From JAAYZQ01 sp034428935 (GTDB lineage Bacteria; Chloroflexota; Anaerolineae; JAAYZQ01), in assembly GCA_034428935.1 (NCBI GenBank), contig DAOUHB010000221.1, forward strand, positions 1 to 44,272: DNA of 44,272 nucleotides, written 5' to 3'. A program made the translations under genes and the position numbers. Shown here piece after piece: positions 33,621-40,755 of the stretch; the stretch's first letter is position 1, and every line of letters begins with the position of its first letter. The notes below the pieces were generated by a model. The model was not told the origin of the DNA. It ran no database searches and worked only from the letters and a program-made list of their open reading frames with translations.

Positions 33621-36086
33621 ATGAAACCGATCCAGAAGGCCGTAGTGGGCGCATTGGCTGTGGCCAGCGGCGGGCTGGCGCTGTGGCTGCGCCGCTCGCT
33701 GCCCCGGACGCGAGGCACCGTGCGGGTGCCCGGCTTGCAGGCCGGCGTCCAGGTGCTCCGCGACCGATGGGGCGTGCCCCACGTCTATGCCGATTCGGCG
33801 CCTGACCTCTTTTTCGCCCAGGGATATGTCCATGCCCAGGACCGGCTGTGGCAGATGGAGCTGCAGCGCCGGCTGGCGGCCGGCCGCGTGGCCGAGATCG
33901 TGGGAGAAAAGGCCGTGCCCGTCGACCGCCTTTTCCGGGTGCTGGGGCTCTACCGCAGCGCGGAGGTCTGCGCGGCCGACCTTGGCCCCGAGTCGCGCCC
34001 GGTGCTGGAAGCCTACGTGGCGGGCGTCAACGCGGGCATGGAGGCGCAGCGGGGCCGCTGGCCCCTGGAGTTTCGGCTCCTGGGCTTTGAGCCGGAAGAA
34101 TGGCGCCTGGCCGACACCCTGGGCTGGGTCAAGGTCATGGCCTGGAACCTGGGCTGCAATTGGACCACCGAGCTGATGCGCGCCCGCCTGGCTGCCTGCC
34201 TTGGCCCGGAGCTGGCCGCCGACCTGGAGCCGCCCTATCCGGTTGGCAGTCCCATCCTGATGGAGGGGGAGGGCCTGCCCGAGGGCGCGGCCCTTCCGCC
34301 AAACGGCTGGGGCGGGCCGGCGCTCCAGGAAGCCCTGCGCCGGGCGGCGGCGCTGTGGGAGCCCGCGGAGGGGGCGCGCGAGCCGGCCGCCGACCTGCCC
34401 CCCGGCCTGCAGCAGGCCCCGGGCAACAGCAACCAGTGGGTCGTGGCCGGCAGCCGGACCGCCACTGGCCGGCCGATCCTGGCCAACGACACCCACCTGC
34501 TGATGCAGTTGCCCGCCTTCTGGTATCAGAACCACCTGTGCGGCGGCGACGTGCACGTGACCGGCGTTTCGCTGCCCGGGGTGCCGGGCGTCGTCGTCGG
34601 CCACAACGAGGAGGTGGCGTGGGGCATCACCATCGCCTGGCACGACGACCAGGACCTGTACGTCGAGCGGTTCGATCCCGAGAACCCGGGGCGCTACGAG
34701 TTCCAGGGACGGTGGCTGGAGGCCGAGGTGCGCCGCGAGGAGATCCGGGTCAAGGGGCGCTCCGAGCCCGAGGTGGAGACGGTGGTCGCCACGCGCCACG
34801 GGCCCATCGTCAGCGGGTTGGTGGGCGAGGCGACGCCCCTGGCCCTCCGCTGGGCGGCCCTTGATCCCGCGGACCCCCTGGATGGCCTCCTGCCGTTGAC
34901 TCGCGCGCGCACGTGGGACGAGTTCCGGGCGGCCGTTGCCGCCTGGCCCGCGCCCTCCCTCAACTTTGTGTACGCCGACCGCCAGGGCAACATCGGCTAC
35001 GTCCAGGCCGGCACCGTGCCACGCCGGGCGGCCGGCGACGGGCTGGCGCCCATGGCCGGCTGGACGGGCGGGCACGAGTGGCAGGGCATGCTGCCCGCCG
35101 AAGAGCTACCCCGGGCCTACAATCCCGAAACGGGCTGGCTGGCCACGGCCAACCACCGGGTGATGGGCGATGGCTATCCCCACTATCTGAGCTCTGATTT
35201 CGAGAACCCGGCTCGTGTCTGCCGGGTGGCCGAACTGCTGGAGGGCGTGGAAAAACTGACCGTTGAGGACTGCCTCCGGTTCCAGTTGGACACCTACAGC
35301 GCCATGGCCGCGCGCCTGGCCCGCCACCTGTCCGCGGTCGAGCCGGCGGACGACAGGGAGCGTCGCGCCCTGGAGCTGCTGCGGGACTGGGATGCCCGCC
35401 TGGAGGTCGAAAGCGTTGCCGCCAGCATCTGCCAGGTCGTGGGCCTGCGCGCCCTGCACCTGCTGTTCGACGGCCACCTGGGCGAGCTGGCCGATCCGTA
35501 CGTCGGGCTGGGGGTCGCCGTCCTGGATGCGACGAGCCCCTACCACGGCCGCAGCATCGTCCGGCTGTTGGATCTGCTGGACGGAAAGGGAAACGATGGC
35601 TGGCTGCGCGACCCGGAGAGCGGGGAGATGCGAACCAGGCAAGGGCTGCTGCACCGGGCGCTGCGGGAGGCGCTGGATTTGCTGGAGGAGCAGTTTGGCC
35701 CGGACATGGGGCATTGGACCTGGGGCCGGCTCAACCAGGTTGAGTTTGGGCATCTCGTGGGCGCCGTCAAGCCGTTGAACCTGATCTTTAACCGGGGGCC
35801 CTACCCGACAGGCGGCGGCCTGGACACCCTCCTGCGAGCCTCCAGCCCGCCGCGCTTCCCGCCCGAGCGGGCCAACGTCGGCGACGCGCTGCGTTTCGTC
35901 GCCGACCTGGGCGACTGGGAGGCGTGCCGCATGGTCGTGGCCGGCGGCCAGTCGGGGCATCCGCTCAGCCGCCACTACGGCGACCTCCTGGCCCTGTGGC
36001 GAGAGGGGCGGACCTATCCCATGCCCTTTGCCCGGGAGCAGGTGGAGCGGCACGTGGAGGCGCGCCTGCTCCTGCTGCCCGGCTAG
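33621..36086 (+). CDS. Penicillin acylase-family N-terminal-nucleophile hydrolase
   Basis: The ATG follows AAGGGAGG and gives 821 residues. The hydrophobic N terminus (residues 5-22) may be a signal anchor. The alpha part has DRWGVPHVYA and QGYVHAQDRLWQMELQRR. The catalytic Ser270 begins the beta part in GNSNQWVVAG, where autoproteolysis would occur, and NDTHL follows. Later VVGHNEEVAWGIT and NFVYADRQGNIGY match the family. Members cleave amides such as penicillin side chains, N-acyl-homoserine lactones or acyl-polyamines; the substrate is unknown. The C-terminal end is complete. It stands alone on its strand. Confidence 0.93.
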   Translation: MKPIQKAVVGALAVASGGLALWLRRSLPRTRGTVRVPGLQAGVQVLRDRWGVPHVYADSAPDLFFAQGYVHAQDRLWQMELQRRLAAGRVAEIVGEKAVPVDRLFRVLGLYRSAEVCAADLGPESRPVLEAYVAGVNAGMEAQRGRWPLEFRLLGFEPEEWRLADTLGWVKVMAWNLGCNWTTELMRARLAACLGPELAADLEPPYPVGSPILMEGEGLPEGAALPPNGWGGPALQEALRRAAALWEPAEGAREPAADLPPGLQQAPGNSNQWVVAGSRTATGRPILANDTHLLMQLPAFWYQNHLCGGDVHVTGVSLPGVPGVVVGHNEEVAWGITIAWHDDQDLYVERFDPENPGRYEFQGRWLEAEVRREEIRVKGRSEPEVETVVATRHGPIVSGLVGEATPLALRWAALDPADPLDGLLPLTRARTWDEFRAAVAAWPAPSLNFVYADRQGNIGYVQAGTVPRRAAGDGLAPMAGWTGGHEWQGMLPAEELPRAYNPETGWLATANHRVMGDGYPHYLSSDFENPARVCRVAELLEGVEKLTVEDCLRFQLDTYSAMAARLARHLSAVEPADDRERRALELLRDWDARLEVESVAASICQVVGLRALHLLFDGHLGELADPYVGLGVAVLDATSPYHGRSIVRLLDLLDGKGNDGWLRDPESGEMRTRQGLLHRALREALDLLEEQFGPDMGHWTWGRLNQVEFGHLVGAVKPLNLIFNRGPYPTGGGLDTLLRASSPPRFPPERANVGDALRFVADLGDWEACRMVVAGGQSGHPLSRHYGDLLALWREGRTYPMPFAREQVERHVEARLLLLPG

Positions 36087-36195
36087 CGCCCCACGGTGCC
36101 GGATCGTAGGGCCCGGCCAAAGCTGGTCATGGCCCGGCACGGGGCGGCCACGCAGGTCTGTGCCCGGCTGGTGTGGCGTCCGGGCAGGCAAAAGA

Positions 36196-36221
36196 AAACG
36201 CCCCTGGTGGCAGGGGCGTTT
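36196..36221. terminator. Bidirectional intrinsic terminator
   Basis: A perfect 11-bp stem AAACGCCCCTG / CAGGGGCGTTT with a GTGG loop lies between the convergent penicillin-acylase-like gene and the small membrane protein operon. Short T and A runs flank both sides, so it can stop transcription from either direction. The rest of 36087-36248 shows nothing recognisable. Confidence 0.8.
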
Positions 36222-36248
36222 GATGTTGAAAGCGAGAGGTTGCCCTCG

Positions 36249-36638
36249 CTAGCTCAACTCGGGCGTGGTGCCCTCCGGGCTAATCTGGCCGGCGGCTCGC
36301 CTGGCCTCGGCTTTTGCCTCCTCGATGATGGCCTGGATCTCTTGCTTCATGTGGGACAGCTCTTCGCCGATCTCTTCTTTCTGCTCCTCGAACCGATCCT
36401 TGACGTCCTCGGGCGGGATCAGGTTCAGCGCCAGGGACCGATCCTGGCCGGGCGCCTTCTGCATGCTGATAAAGGGCATCTTGCCCGTGATCAGCCGCAC
36501 GCCCGCGACCATGGCGGCAATGGCGGCGATGGGGGCGATGAACCCCAGGATGAGACCGGCCATGAGGTTGTAGGGGATGGCCAGAACGTCGGCGACGCTA
36601 CCAAGAACTCCCATTCCACTCTCTTCTGACCTATGCAT
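36249..36638 (-). CDS. Small membrane protein with C-terminal coiled coil
   Basis: I chose ATG 36638 because GGAGGTGAG is eight nt upstream, giving 129 residues; ATG 36614 is an alternative. Two hydrophobic stretches are seen, IPYNLMAGLILGFIAP and IAAIAAMVAGVRLI, then a TGKMPFIS motif and a charged helical region (EDVKDRFEEQKEEIGEELSH and following) likely to be a coiled coil. It overlaps the upstream small gene by 8 nt and shares its TGK-x-P segment and the later PxD/E-V segment, which suggests a duplicated family. I do not recognise the family and propose no function. Confidence 0.78.
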   Translation of the reverse strand: MHRSEESGMGVLGSVADVLAIPYNLMAGLILGFIAPIAAIAAMVAGVRLITGKMPFISMQKAPGQDRSLALNLIPPEDVKDRFEEQKEEIGEELSHMKQEIQAIIEEAKAEARRAAGQISPEGTTPELS

Positions 36639-36876
36639 GGCTCTCACCTCCAGCTGCTGCTGACTGGCTCGCCCTGGCCTGGTCCACCTGCTGGCGCACC
36701 ATCGCGACGACCTCGTCGGGGGTCATGAGGGTGACCTCTGCCTTTCCTTCGGCCATTTCTACGGAAGGAAACTTGCCCGTAAAGAGATACGTGAGGGCAA
36801 CGGTTCCGGCGATGGCGACGCTCAGGAGTCCGACGGTCAATCCCAGGTAGAAAGCTAGACTTCTCAGGAATCCCAT
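36631..36876 (-). CDS. Small membrane protein related to its downstream neighbour
   Basis: The 81-residue protein has one or two N-terminal hydrophobic segments (FYLGLTVGLLSVAIAGTVAL), then YLFTGKFPSVEMAEGKAE and TPDEVVAMVRQQVDQARAS. The TGKFPS...TPDEVV order matches TGKMPFIS...PPEDVK of the next protein, so I read the two as paralogues. AAGGAGG precedes the ATG, and a sigma70-like promoter lies about 45 nt upstream. The adjacent repeat array suggests it may be regulated together with the divergent gene. The function is unknown. Confidence 0.8.
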   Translation of the reverse strand: MGFLRSLAFYLGLTVGLLSVAIAGTVALTYLFTGKFPSVEMAEGKAEVTLMTPDEVVAMVRQQVDQARASQSAAAGGESHA

Positions 36877-36920
36877 AGCAATCCTCCTTCCCTTTGCGCG
36901 AGTGGCGCGTAATGCAGATA

Positions 36921-36949
36921 AGTATAATACAAACGCAGACGAATAGCAA
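36921..36949 (-). promoter_or_regulatory. Promoter of the small membrane protein operon
   Basis: On the minus strand TTGCTA (36949-36944), 17 nt and TATACT (36926-36921). The -35 box is only two nt from the array of 11-bp repeats, so a regulator bound there could affect it. Confidence 0.65.
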
Positions 36950-36951
36950 GT

Positions 36952-37006
36952 TCTAATGAAACTCTAACAAAACTCTAGCGTTGGTCTAACGAAGGCTCCG
37001 TACAAT
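36952..37006 (+). promoter_or_regulatory. Four 11-bp direct repeats (PhoP/PhoB-box-like) and -10 box
   Basis: TCTAA/TCTAG begins at 36952, 36963, 36974 and 36985, exactly 11 nt apart, each followed by a similar six-nt spacer (for example TCTAACAAAAC). A TACAAT box lies at 37001-37006, so the repeats cover about -61 to -18 of its start and replace a normal -35 box. This layout matches sites of PhoP/PhoB-type regulators, which bind direct repeats with 11-bp spacing. The plus-strand gene at 37036 is the probable target. Confidence 0.72.
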
Positions 37007-37035
37007 GGATTGGTAGCTGGAAGGAGCAAAGAAGG

Positions 37036-37236
37036 ATGCCTCGTTCAAGGTGCGAAACTTGCGGAATTGTGATCCGCTGGCAACCGACGATCATCGGCGA
37101 TAAGACGTACTGCTGCCTGGGCTGTGCCCAGGGTGGGCCCTGCGAGTGTGACTACGATAACCTGCCTCACCCTGACGAGATGAATGCCCTCGTGGTTCGT
37201 CCGCCGCGCGAGCTGGCGCGGCGTGCGGCAGAGTGA
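37036..37236 (+). CDS. Small cysteine-rich metal-binding protein
   Basis: The 66-residue protein has CETC (6-9), YCCLGC (Cys26, 27, 30) and GPCECDYD (Cys36, 38). The YCC..CA.G pattern resembles the YCCEACA.G region of prokaryotic metallothioneins and related treble-clef zinc fingers. It probably binds Zn or another soft metal in the cytoplasm; there is no signal peptide. GGAAGGAGC and GAAGG precede the ATG. Its promoter carries the 11-bp repeat array. A zinc-ribbon regulator is an alternative to storage or detoxification. Confidence 0.75.
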   Translation: MPRSRCETCGIVIRWQPTIIGDKTYCCLGCAQGGPCECDYDNLPHPDEMNALVVRPPRELARRAAE

Positions 37237-37261
37237 ACGCCGTTGTCAGGTAGCCGTCAGT

Positions 37262-37298
37262 GTCCGGAGTGGATATCCGGACCATTCTGGTATATAAT
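37262..37298 (+). promoter_or_regulatory. Promoter with overlapping inverted repeat before the YugP-like gene
   Basis: TATAAT is at 37293-37298, with a poor -35 (TGGATA, 37270-37275) 17 nt upstream. A perfect dyad GTCCGGA-N7-TCCGGAC covers 37262-37282 and overlaps that -35, so it may be an operator, or a weak hairpin ending the preceding small gene. Confidence 0.45.
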
Positions 37299-37356
37299 GC
37301 ATGCAATGCCGAGGGGCGCAGGGGCGCCTCTCGTGAATAAATTGAGGTGAGCATCT

Positions 37357-38061
37357 ATGTTTATCTGGGATCCTAGATATTTTATCTTTGCGCTCCCTGC
37401 ATTGCTGCTGGCCTTTTACGCCCAGTGGCGCGTGCGATCGACCTATAACAAGTACAGCCGGCAGCCCAACAACCGGGGCCTGACCGGCGCGGAAGTGGCG
37501 CGAATCCTGCTGCGCAGTGCCGGGCTGGATCGGGTTCGCGTCGAGGAGACACCCGGCCAGTTGAGCGACCATTATGACCCGGGCAAGGACATCCTTCGTC
37601 TCTCCCGCGGCGTGGGCGAGAGCCGGTCGGTGGCTGCCCTGGGGATCGTCGCCCACGAGGTGGGCCACGCCATCCAGGATCACGCCAACTATGGCCCCCT
37701 GCGCGTCCGGTCGGGCCTGGTGCCCATCGTGACCCTTGGCTCGTGGCTGGGCCCCATTATCTTCCTGGCCGGATTTTTCCTTTCCGGCTTCACCGGGTCC
37801 ACGACCGTCGCCTGGGCCGGGCTCTTTCTCTTTGCCGGCACGGTGGTCTTTGCCCTGATCACGCTGCCCGTCGAGTTTAACGCCAGCCGGCGAGCCCTGC
37901 AACTGCTGCGCTCCTACCAGCTCGCCGATGGCCGCGAGCTGGCGCAGACCAAAGAGGTGCTGGACGCCGCGGCGCTGACCTACGTCGCCGCCCTGGCCCA
38001 GTCCCTGTCGACCCTCCTCTACTATGTCTTCTTGCTGACCGGCTTCTCGCGGCGCGACTAG
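37357..38061 (+). CDS. YugP-like membrane zinc metallopeptidase
   Basis: The 234-residue protein has an N-terminal membrane helix, NKYSRQPNNRGLTGAEVAR typical for the family, and the zinc motif HEVGHAIQD with DHYDP upstream. Three more hydrophobic segments follow, ending LLYYVFLLTGF. The family (Zn_peptidase_2) is widespread and little studied. LPVEFNASRRAL contains the expected Glu/Asn pair, a likely third zinc ligand region. The ATG lies after TGAGGTGAGC. It stands alone between a probable promoter and a convergent gene. Confidence 0.9.
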   Translation: MFIWDPRYFIFALPALLLAFYAQWRVRSTYNKYSRQPNNRGLTGAEVARILLRSAGLDRVRVEETPGQLSDHYDPGKDILRLSRGVGESRSVAALGIVAHEVGHAIQDHANYGPLRVRSGLVPIVTLGSWLGPIIFLAGFFLSGFTGSTTVAWAGLFLFAGTVVFALITLPVEFNASRRALQLLRSYQLADGRELAQTKEVLDAAALTYVAALAQSLSTLLYYVFLLTGFSRRD

Positions 38062-38087
38062 ACCGGTACCAAAGTGAAACCTACATG

Positions 38088-38124
38088 CAGGTGCGTTGCA
38101 CGTGCCGTTCGTGCGACGCACCTG
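38088..38124. repeat. Long inverted repeat between convergent genes
   Basis: CAGGTGCGTTGCACG and CGTGCGACGCACCTG pair over 15 bp with one G-T wobble and a seven-nt loop. It lies between the YugP-like and DUF3352 genes. Without a T run it is not a standard terminator but may still protect or end both transcripts. Confidence 0.6.
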
Positions 38125-38178
38125 TAGATCCCACCCTGGCACGAGTCTAGTCCCGGCGGCGCGCGTACGCGAGCGTCC

Positions 38179-39753
38179 CTACTCCCCGGCCAGCGACAGA
38201 TAGATGGCGCCCTGGATCTCGCTGTGGTTGAGCCGGATGCCGGCGGCCACGGCATCAAAGACCCCGAGGAGACCCAATTCGTCTGCCCGGGGCAGGCCCA
38301 CGGCCGCGTTGGCTTCGGCCAGCTCCGCGAGCCGCGGGATAGAGCCGTAGACAAAGATCGCGGGATCGCGGAGGATGGCCGAGCAGGCCCGGCGAAAGGC
38401 CTCTTCCTGGACCAACCCCTCCTGTCGCCGGGTGTTGAGCACCGACCGTGCGACGACCGTGGGCGAAGAGCCGATAGTCAAGACGCCTGCTTCCAGGGCA
38501 TAGGTCAGCGCATAGCCGCCGGCCCCGGTGCCCACCCCTCGTTGCAGCTCCACGCCGTCGACCTCCACGGTGTCAAAGGTCGCTCCCAGCCCCTCCATGT
38601 CTGCACGGAGCCGGGTGGCGTCCCTGGCGCTTGCCTCGGGAGCCAGGACGAGAAATTGGCCGGCGGGAAGTTGGCCGCTCGCGGGTTCATCGGGCTGGGG
38701 AGGCAGGAGGCCGAAGGCAAAGGGACCGGCCAGGGGTCCCTCCGGGCCCAACAGATCGGCCAGGTCGAGGGCCAGCCCCTGGCGCAGCAGGCGGAACGGG
38801 CCGTCGACGTCGAGGTCGAGGACGCTGTAGGCCCAGGGCCACGTCGTCGGAGCGTCGTGGCCCATGATGGCCACGGCTGTATCCGCCGGCAAGCCTGGCC
38901 ACGAGTCGGGATCCAGGGCCGTCAGGTCGTATAGCGCACGGATCTCGGGCACGTCGACGGCATCATCGCTCAACGTGCCCTCGATCTGGATCCTGAGGCC
39001 GCCCTCGTCGGGCACGACAGCCAGGGCCAGCGCCTGCAGGTGGGCGACCAGCAGGTCTCTGCGCGAAGCATCGGCCGGGGGTGGCGCAGGCTGCCGGGGT
39101 GGCCTGGTGAAGTAGAGGGCCACTGCCTCGTCGGGCAGCCGGTCGGCCAGGGTCCGCCAGGCAGGCAGCGCCGCCAGGCTCTCGTCCTCCGGCAGATCGA
39201 GGAGGCTCTTGAGCTGGGGCAGGGGCGAATTGTGCGTCGAGCTGACCACGTACAGCAGATCCTTGGTCGCGCTCCAGGAGATGAACCTCGGGCGGCCATC
39301 GCGATCTGTGCCGGCGCCATCGTACAGGAGCCGGCCGCCGTACTTCTCCTCGGTCCAGGTCGCGCCCACCTCCGGGGCGTGCATGGCCTGGCGCACCGCC
39401 TCCGCGTCGGCGATGCGCAGGATGGCGTAATGCACGCGGTTCCAGGTGCCGCTAACCCCGGAGCCGGAGACGAGGTCGTGGATGGGATAGGCCTTGACCT
39501 CAAAGCCCGCCAGCATGGCGTCCAGCGCATCCCGGCCTTCGGGGATCTGCTCGAGCCTGGTCAAGAACCGCACCCAGTCGCGGCCCACCTGGCCTTCGGG
39601 CTTCAGATCGAGGAAAAAGATGTCCGTCGCCTCGACAGGCACCCGGCCGGCCAACGCCTCCTGGCTGTGCTGGCTGCCCGCCTGCGCGCCCGCGCAGCCG
39701 ACGAGGAGTGAAAGGCACAGACCCAGAAGGCCCAGTCGAAGGACACCGTGCAT
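38179..39753 (-). CDS. DUF3352 family lipoprotein
   Basis: The 524-residue precursor has a lipoprotein signal (SLLVGCAG). The rest matches the DUF3352 pattern of exported proteins: an early PVEATDIFFLDLKPEG segment, GGRLLYD and SWSATKDLLYVVSSTHNS. Later come GLPADTAVAIMGHD and YALEAGVLTIGSSPTVV. The family is found in Chloroflexota and cyanobacteria and has no known function. The protein would be anchored outside the membrane. It diverges from the PadR operon, and its promoter is well formed. Confidence 0.85.
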   Translation of the reverse strand: MHGVLRLGLLGLCLSLLVGCAGAQAGSQHSQEALAGRVPVEATDIFFLDLKPEGQVGRDWVRFLTRLEQIPEGRDALDAMLAGFEVKAYPIHDLVSGSGVSGTWNRVHYAILRIADAEAVRQAMHAPEVGATWTEEKYGGRLLYDGAGTDRDGRPRFISWSATKDLLYVVSSTHNSPLPQLKSLLDLPEDESLAALPAWRTLADRLPDEAVALYFTRPPRQPAPPPADASRRDLLVAHLQALALAVVPDEGGLRIQIEGTLSDDAVDVPEIRALYDLTALDPDSWPGLPADTAVAIMGHDAPTTWPWAYSVLDLDVDGPFRLLRQGLALDLADLLGPEGPLAGPFAFGLLPPQPDEPASGQLPAGQFLVLAPEASARDATRLRADMEGLGATFDTVEVDGVELQRGVGTGAGGYALTYALEAGVLTIGSSPTVVARSVLNTRRQEGLVQEEAFRRACSAILRDPAIFVYGSIPRLAELAEANAAVGLPRADELGLLGVFDAVAAGIRLNHSEIQGAIYLSLAGE

Positions 39754-39780
39754 CGTTCCTCCTCTGTGGCGAGTGCCGCC

Positions 39781-39809
39781 AGTTTAACATGCTCAGGTAT
39801 CCTTGTCAA
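39781..39809 (-). promoter_or_regulatory. Promoter of the DUF3352 gene
   Basis: On the minus strand TTGACA (39809-39804), 17 nt and TAAACT (39786-39781), about 30 nt before the ATG. Confidence 0.7.
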
Positions 39810-39817
39810 GAGAGGGC

Positions 39818-39846
39818 TTGACAGCCCGGCCGGAGTGTGATATACT
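39818..39846 (+). promoter_or_regulatory. Promoter of the PadR operon
   Basis: TTGACA (39818-39823) and TATACT (39841-39846) with a 17-nt spacer. It is divergent from the DUF3352 promoter, whose -35 box is eight nt away, so a repressor here could affect both. I see no clear PadR palindrome; the AT-rich 39850-39872 stretch is the likely operator region. Confidence 0.75.
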
Positions 39847-39881
39847 GCCAAATGCATAAGATAACTAGGTAAGGGGCATCC

Positions 39882-40226
39882 ATGGGAATTCGAGAGCAGA
39901 TGCGCAAGGGCACCACCACGGTCATTGTGTTGAACCTGCTGGCCGAGATGGACCGGCCGATGTACGGCTACGAGATCATCCAGGAGCTGGAGACCCGGAG
40001 CCAGGGCTACTTCCAGTTCAAAGAAGGGCTGATCTATCCCAGGCTGCACGAGATGGAGCGCCAGGGGCTGCTGCGTGCCGAGTGGCAGGGCGAGGAGGGC
40101 AGCCGCCGGCGCAAGTTCTATGCCATCACCGACGCGGGCCGCCGCCGCCTGGAAAAAGAGCTGCAAGGCTGGGAAGCCTTTACCCGGCACGTCGACCAAC
40201 TGCTCGGCGTGGAGAGCCAGGCATGA
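39882..40226 (+). CDS. PadR-family transcriptional regulator
   Basis: The 114-residue winged-helix protein has MYGYEIIQEL, FKEGLIYPRLHEMERQGLL and RRRKFYAITDAGRRRL, the standard PadR sequence pattern, and a C-terminal dimerisation helix. GTAAGGGGCATCC precedes the ATG. Its stop overlaps the ATG of a HAAS-type membrane protein (ATGA). PadR-HAAS pairs are common and usually control envelope or transporter genes. It probably represses its own operon, including the protease gene. Confidence 0.92.
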   Translation: MGIREQMRKGTTTVIVLNLLAEMDRPMYGYEIIQELETRSQGYFQFKEGLIYPRLHEMERQGLLRAEWQGEEGSRRRKFYAITDAGRRRLEKELQGWEAFTRHVDQLLGVESQA

Positions 40227-40735
40227 CCGGCGGGCAAGGAGGAGAGGGCGGAGAAGCGGCGGCCGTAGGGCGACTATTGGCCGGCATCCGCGCCCAGATG
40301 GACCTGGACAGCGAGACCGAAAACGAGGTCCTGGACGAGCTACGCGATCACCTGTACGAGGCGCTGGCCCAGGCACGGGCCGAGGGCCTGGACGAGGCGG
40401 CCGCCGAGGCCCAAGTGGCCGCGCGCTTTGGCGTGGAGGACGTGGGCCGCGAGCTGCAGGCGGCCCACGCCGGTTGGGGCACGGCCGACGCCGTGGTGGC
40501 GGCTGCCCTGCCGGTGGTCGGAGCCCTGGTGCTGCGCTGGCTGGCCTTTGCGCCCGACGGCACGGCCCTGGGCTGGCCGCAGCTCCTCGAGCGGCCTTCC
40601 TTCTGGGCCGTGGCCCTGATCACGCTGCTCGTGCCCCTCCTCAAGTTCGACCGCTGGCGTTATGCCCTGGCGGCCTGGACGTTTTTCTGGGTGCTGACCG
40701 TCATCTTTGTCACTCTGCCGTCGCTGCGCTGGTGA
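40223..40735 (+). CDS. HAAS-domain membrane protein
   Basis: The 170-residue protein begins with a helical cytoplasmic domain (LDSETENEVLDELRDHLYEA, then AEAQVAARFG and VGRELQ) typical of HAAS/DUF1700-like signalling domains that accompany PadR regulators. About three to four transmembrane helices follow (VVAAALPVVGALVLRW, FWAVALITLLVPLL, WTFFWVLTVIFVTL). It may tether or inactivate the PadR protein at the membrane. The 4-nt overlap with padR supports joint action. Confidence 0.85.
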   Translation: MTGGQGGEGGEAAAVGRLLAGIRAQMDLDSETENEVLDELRDHLYEALAQARAEGLDEAAAEAQVAARFGVEDVGRELQAAHAGWGTADAVVAAALPVVGALVLRWLAFAPDGTALGWPQLLERPSFWAVALITLLVPLLKFDRWRYALAAWTFFWVLTVIFVTLPSLRW

Positions 40736-40755
40736 CGGCCGGCCACGGAGACAGC

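Noticed and set aside
40075..40755. Upstream extension of the gingipain-like frame through padR and the HAAS gene
   Set aside because: The extension is a shadow of those genes, and a GTG with ribosome binding site exists at 40756 just before the signal segment.
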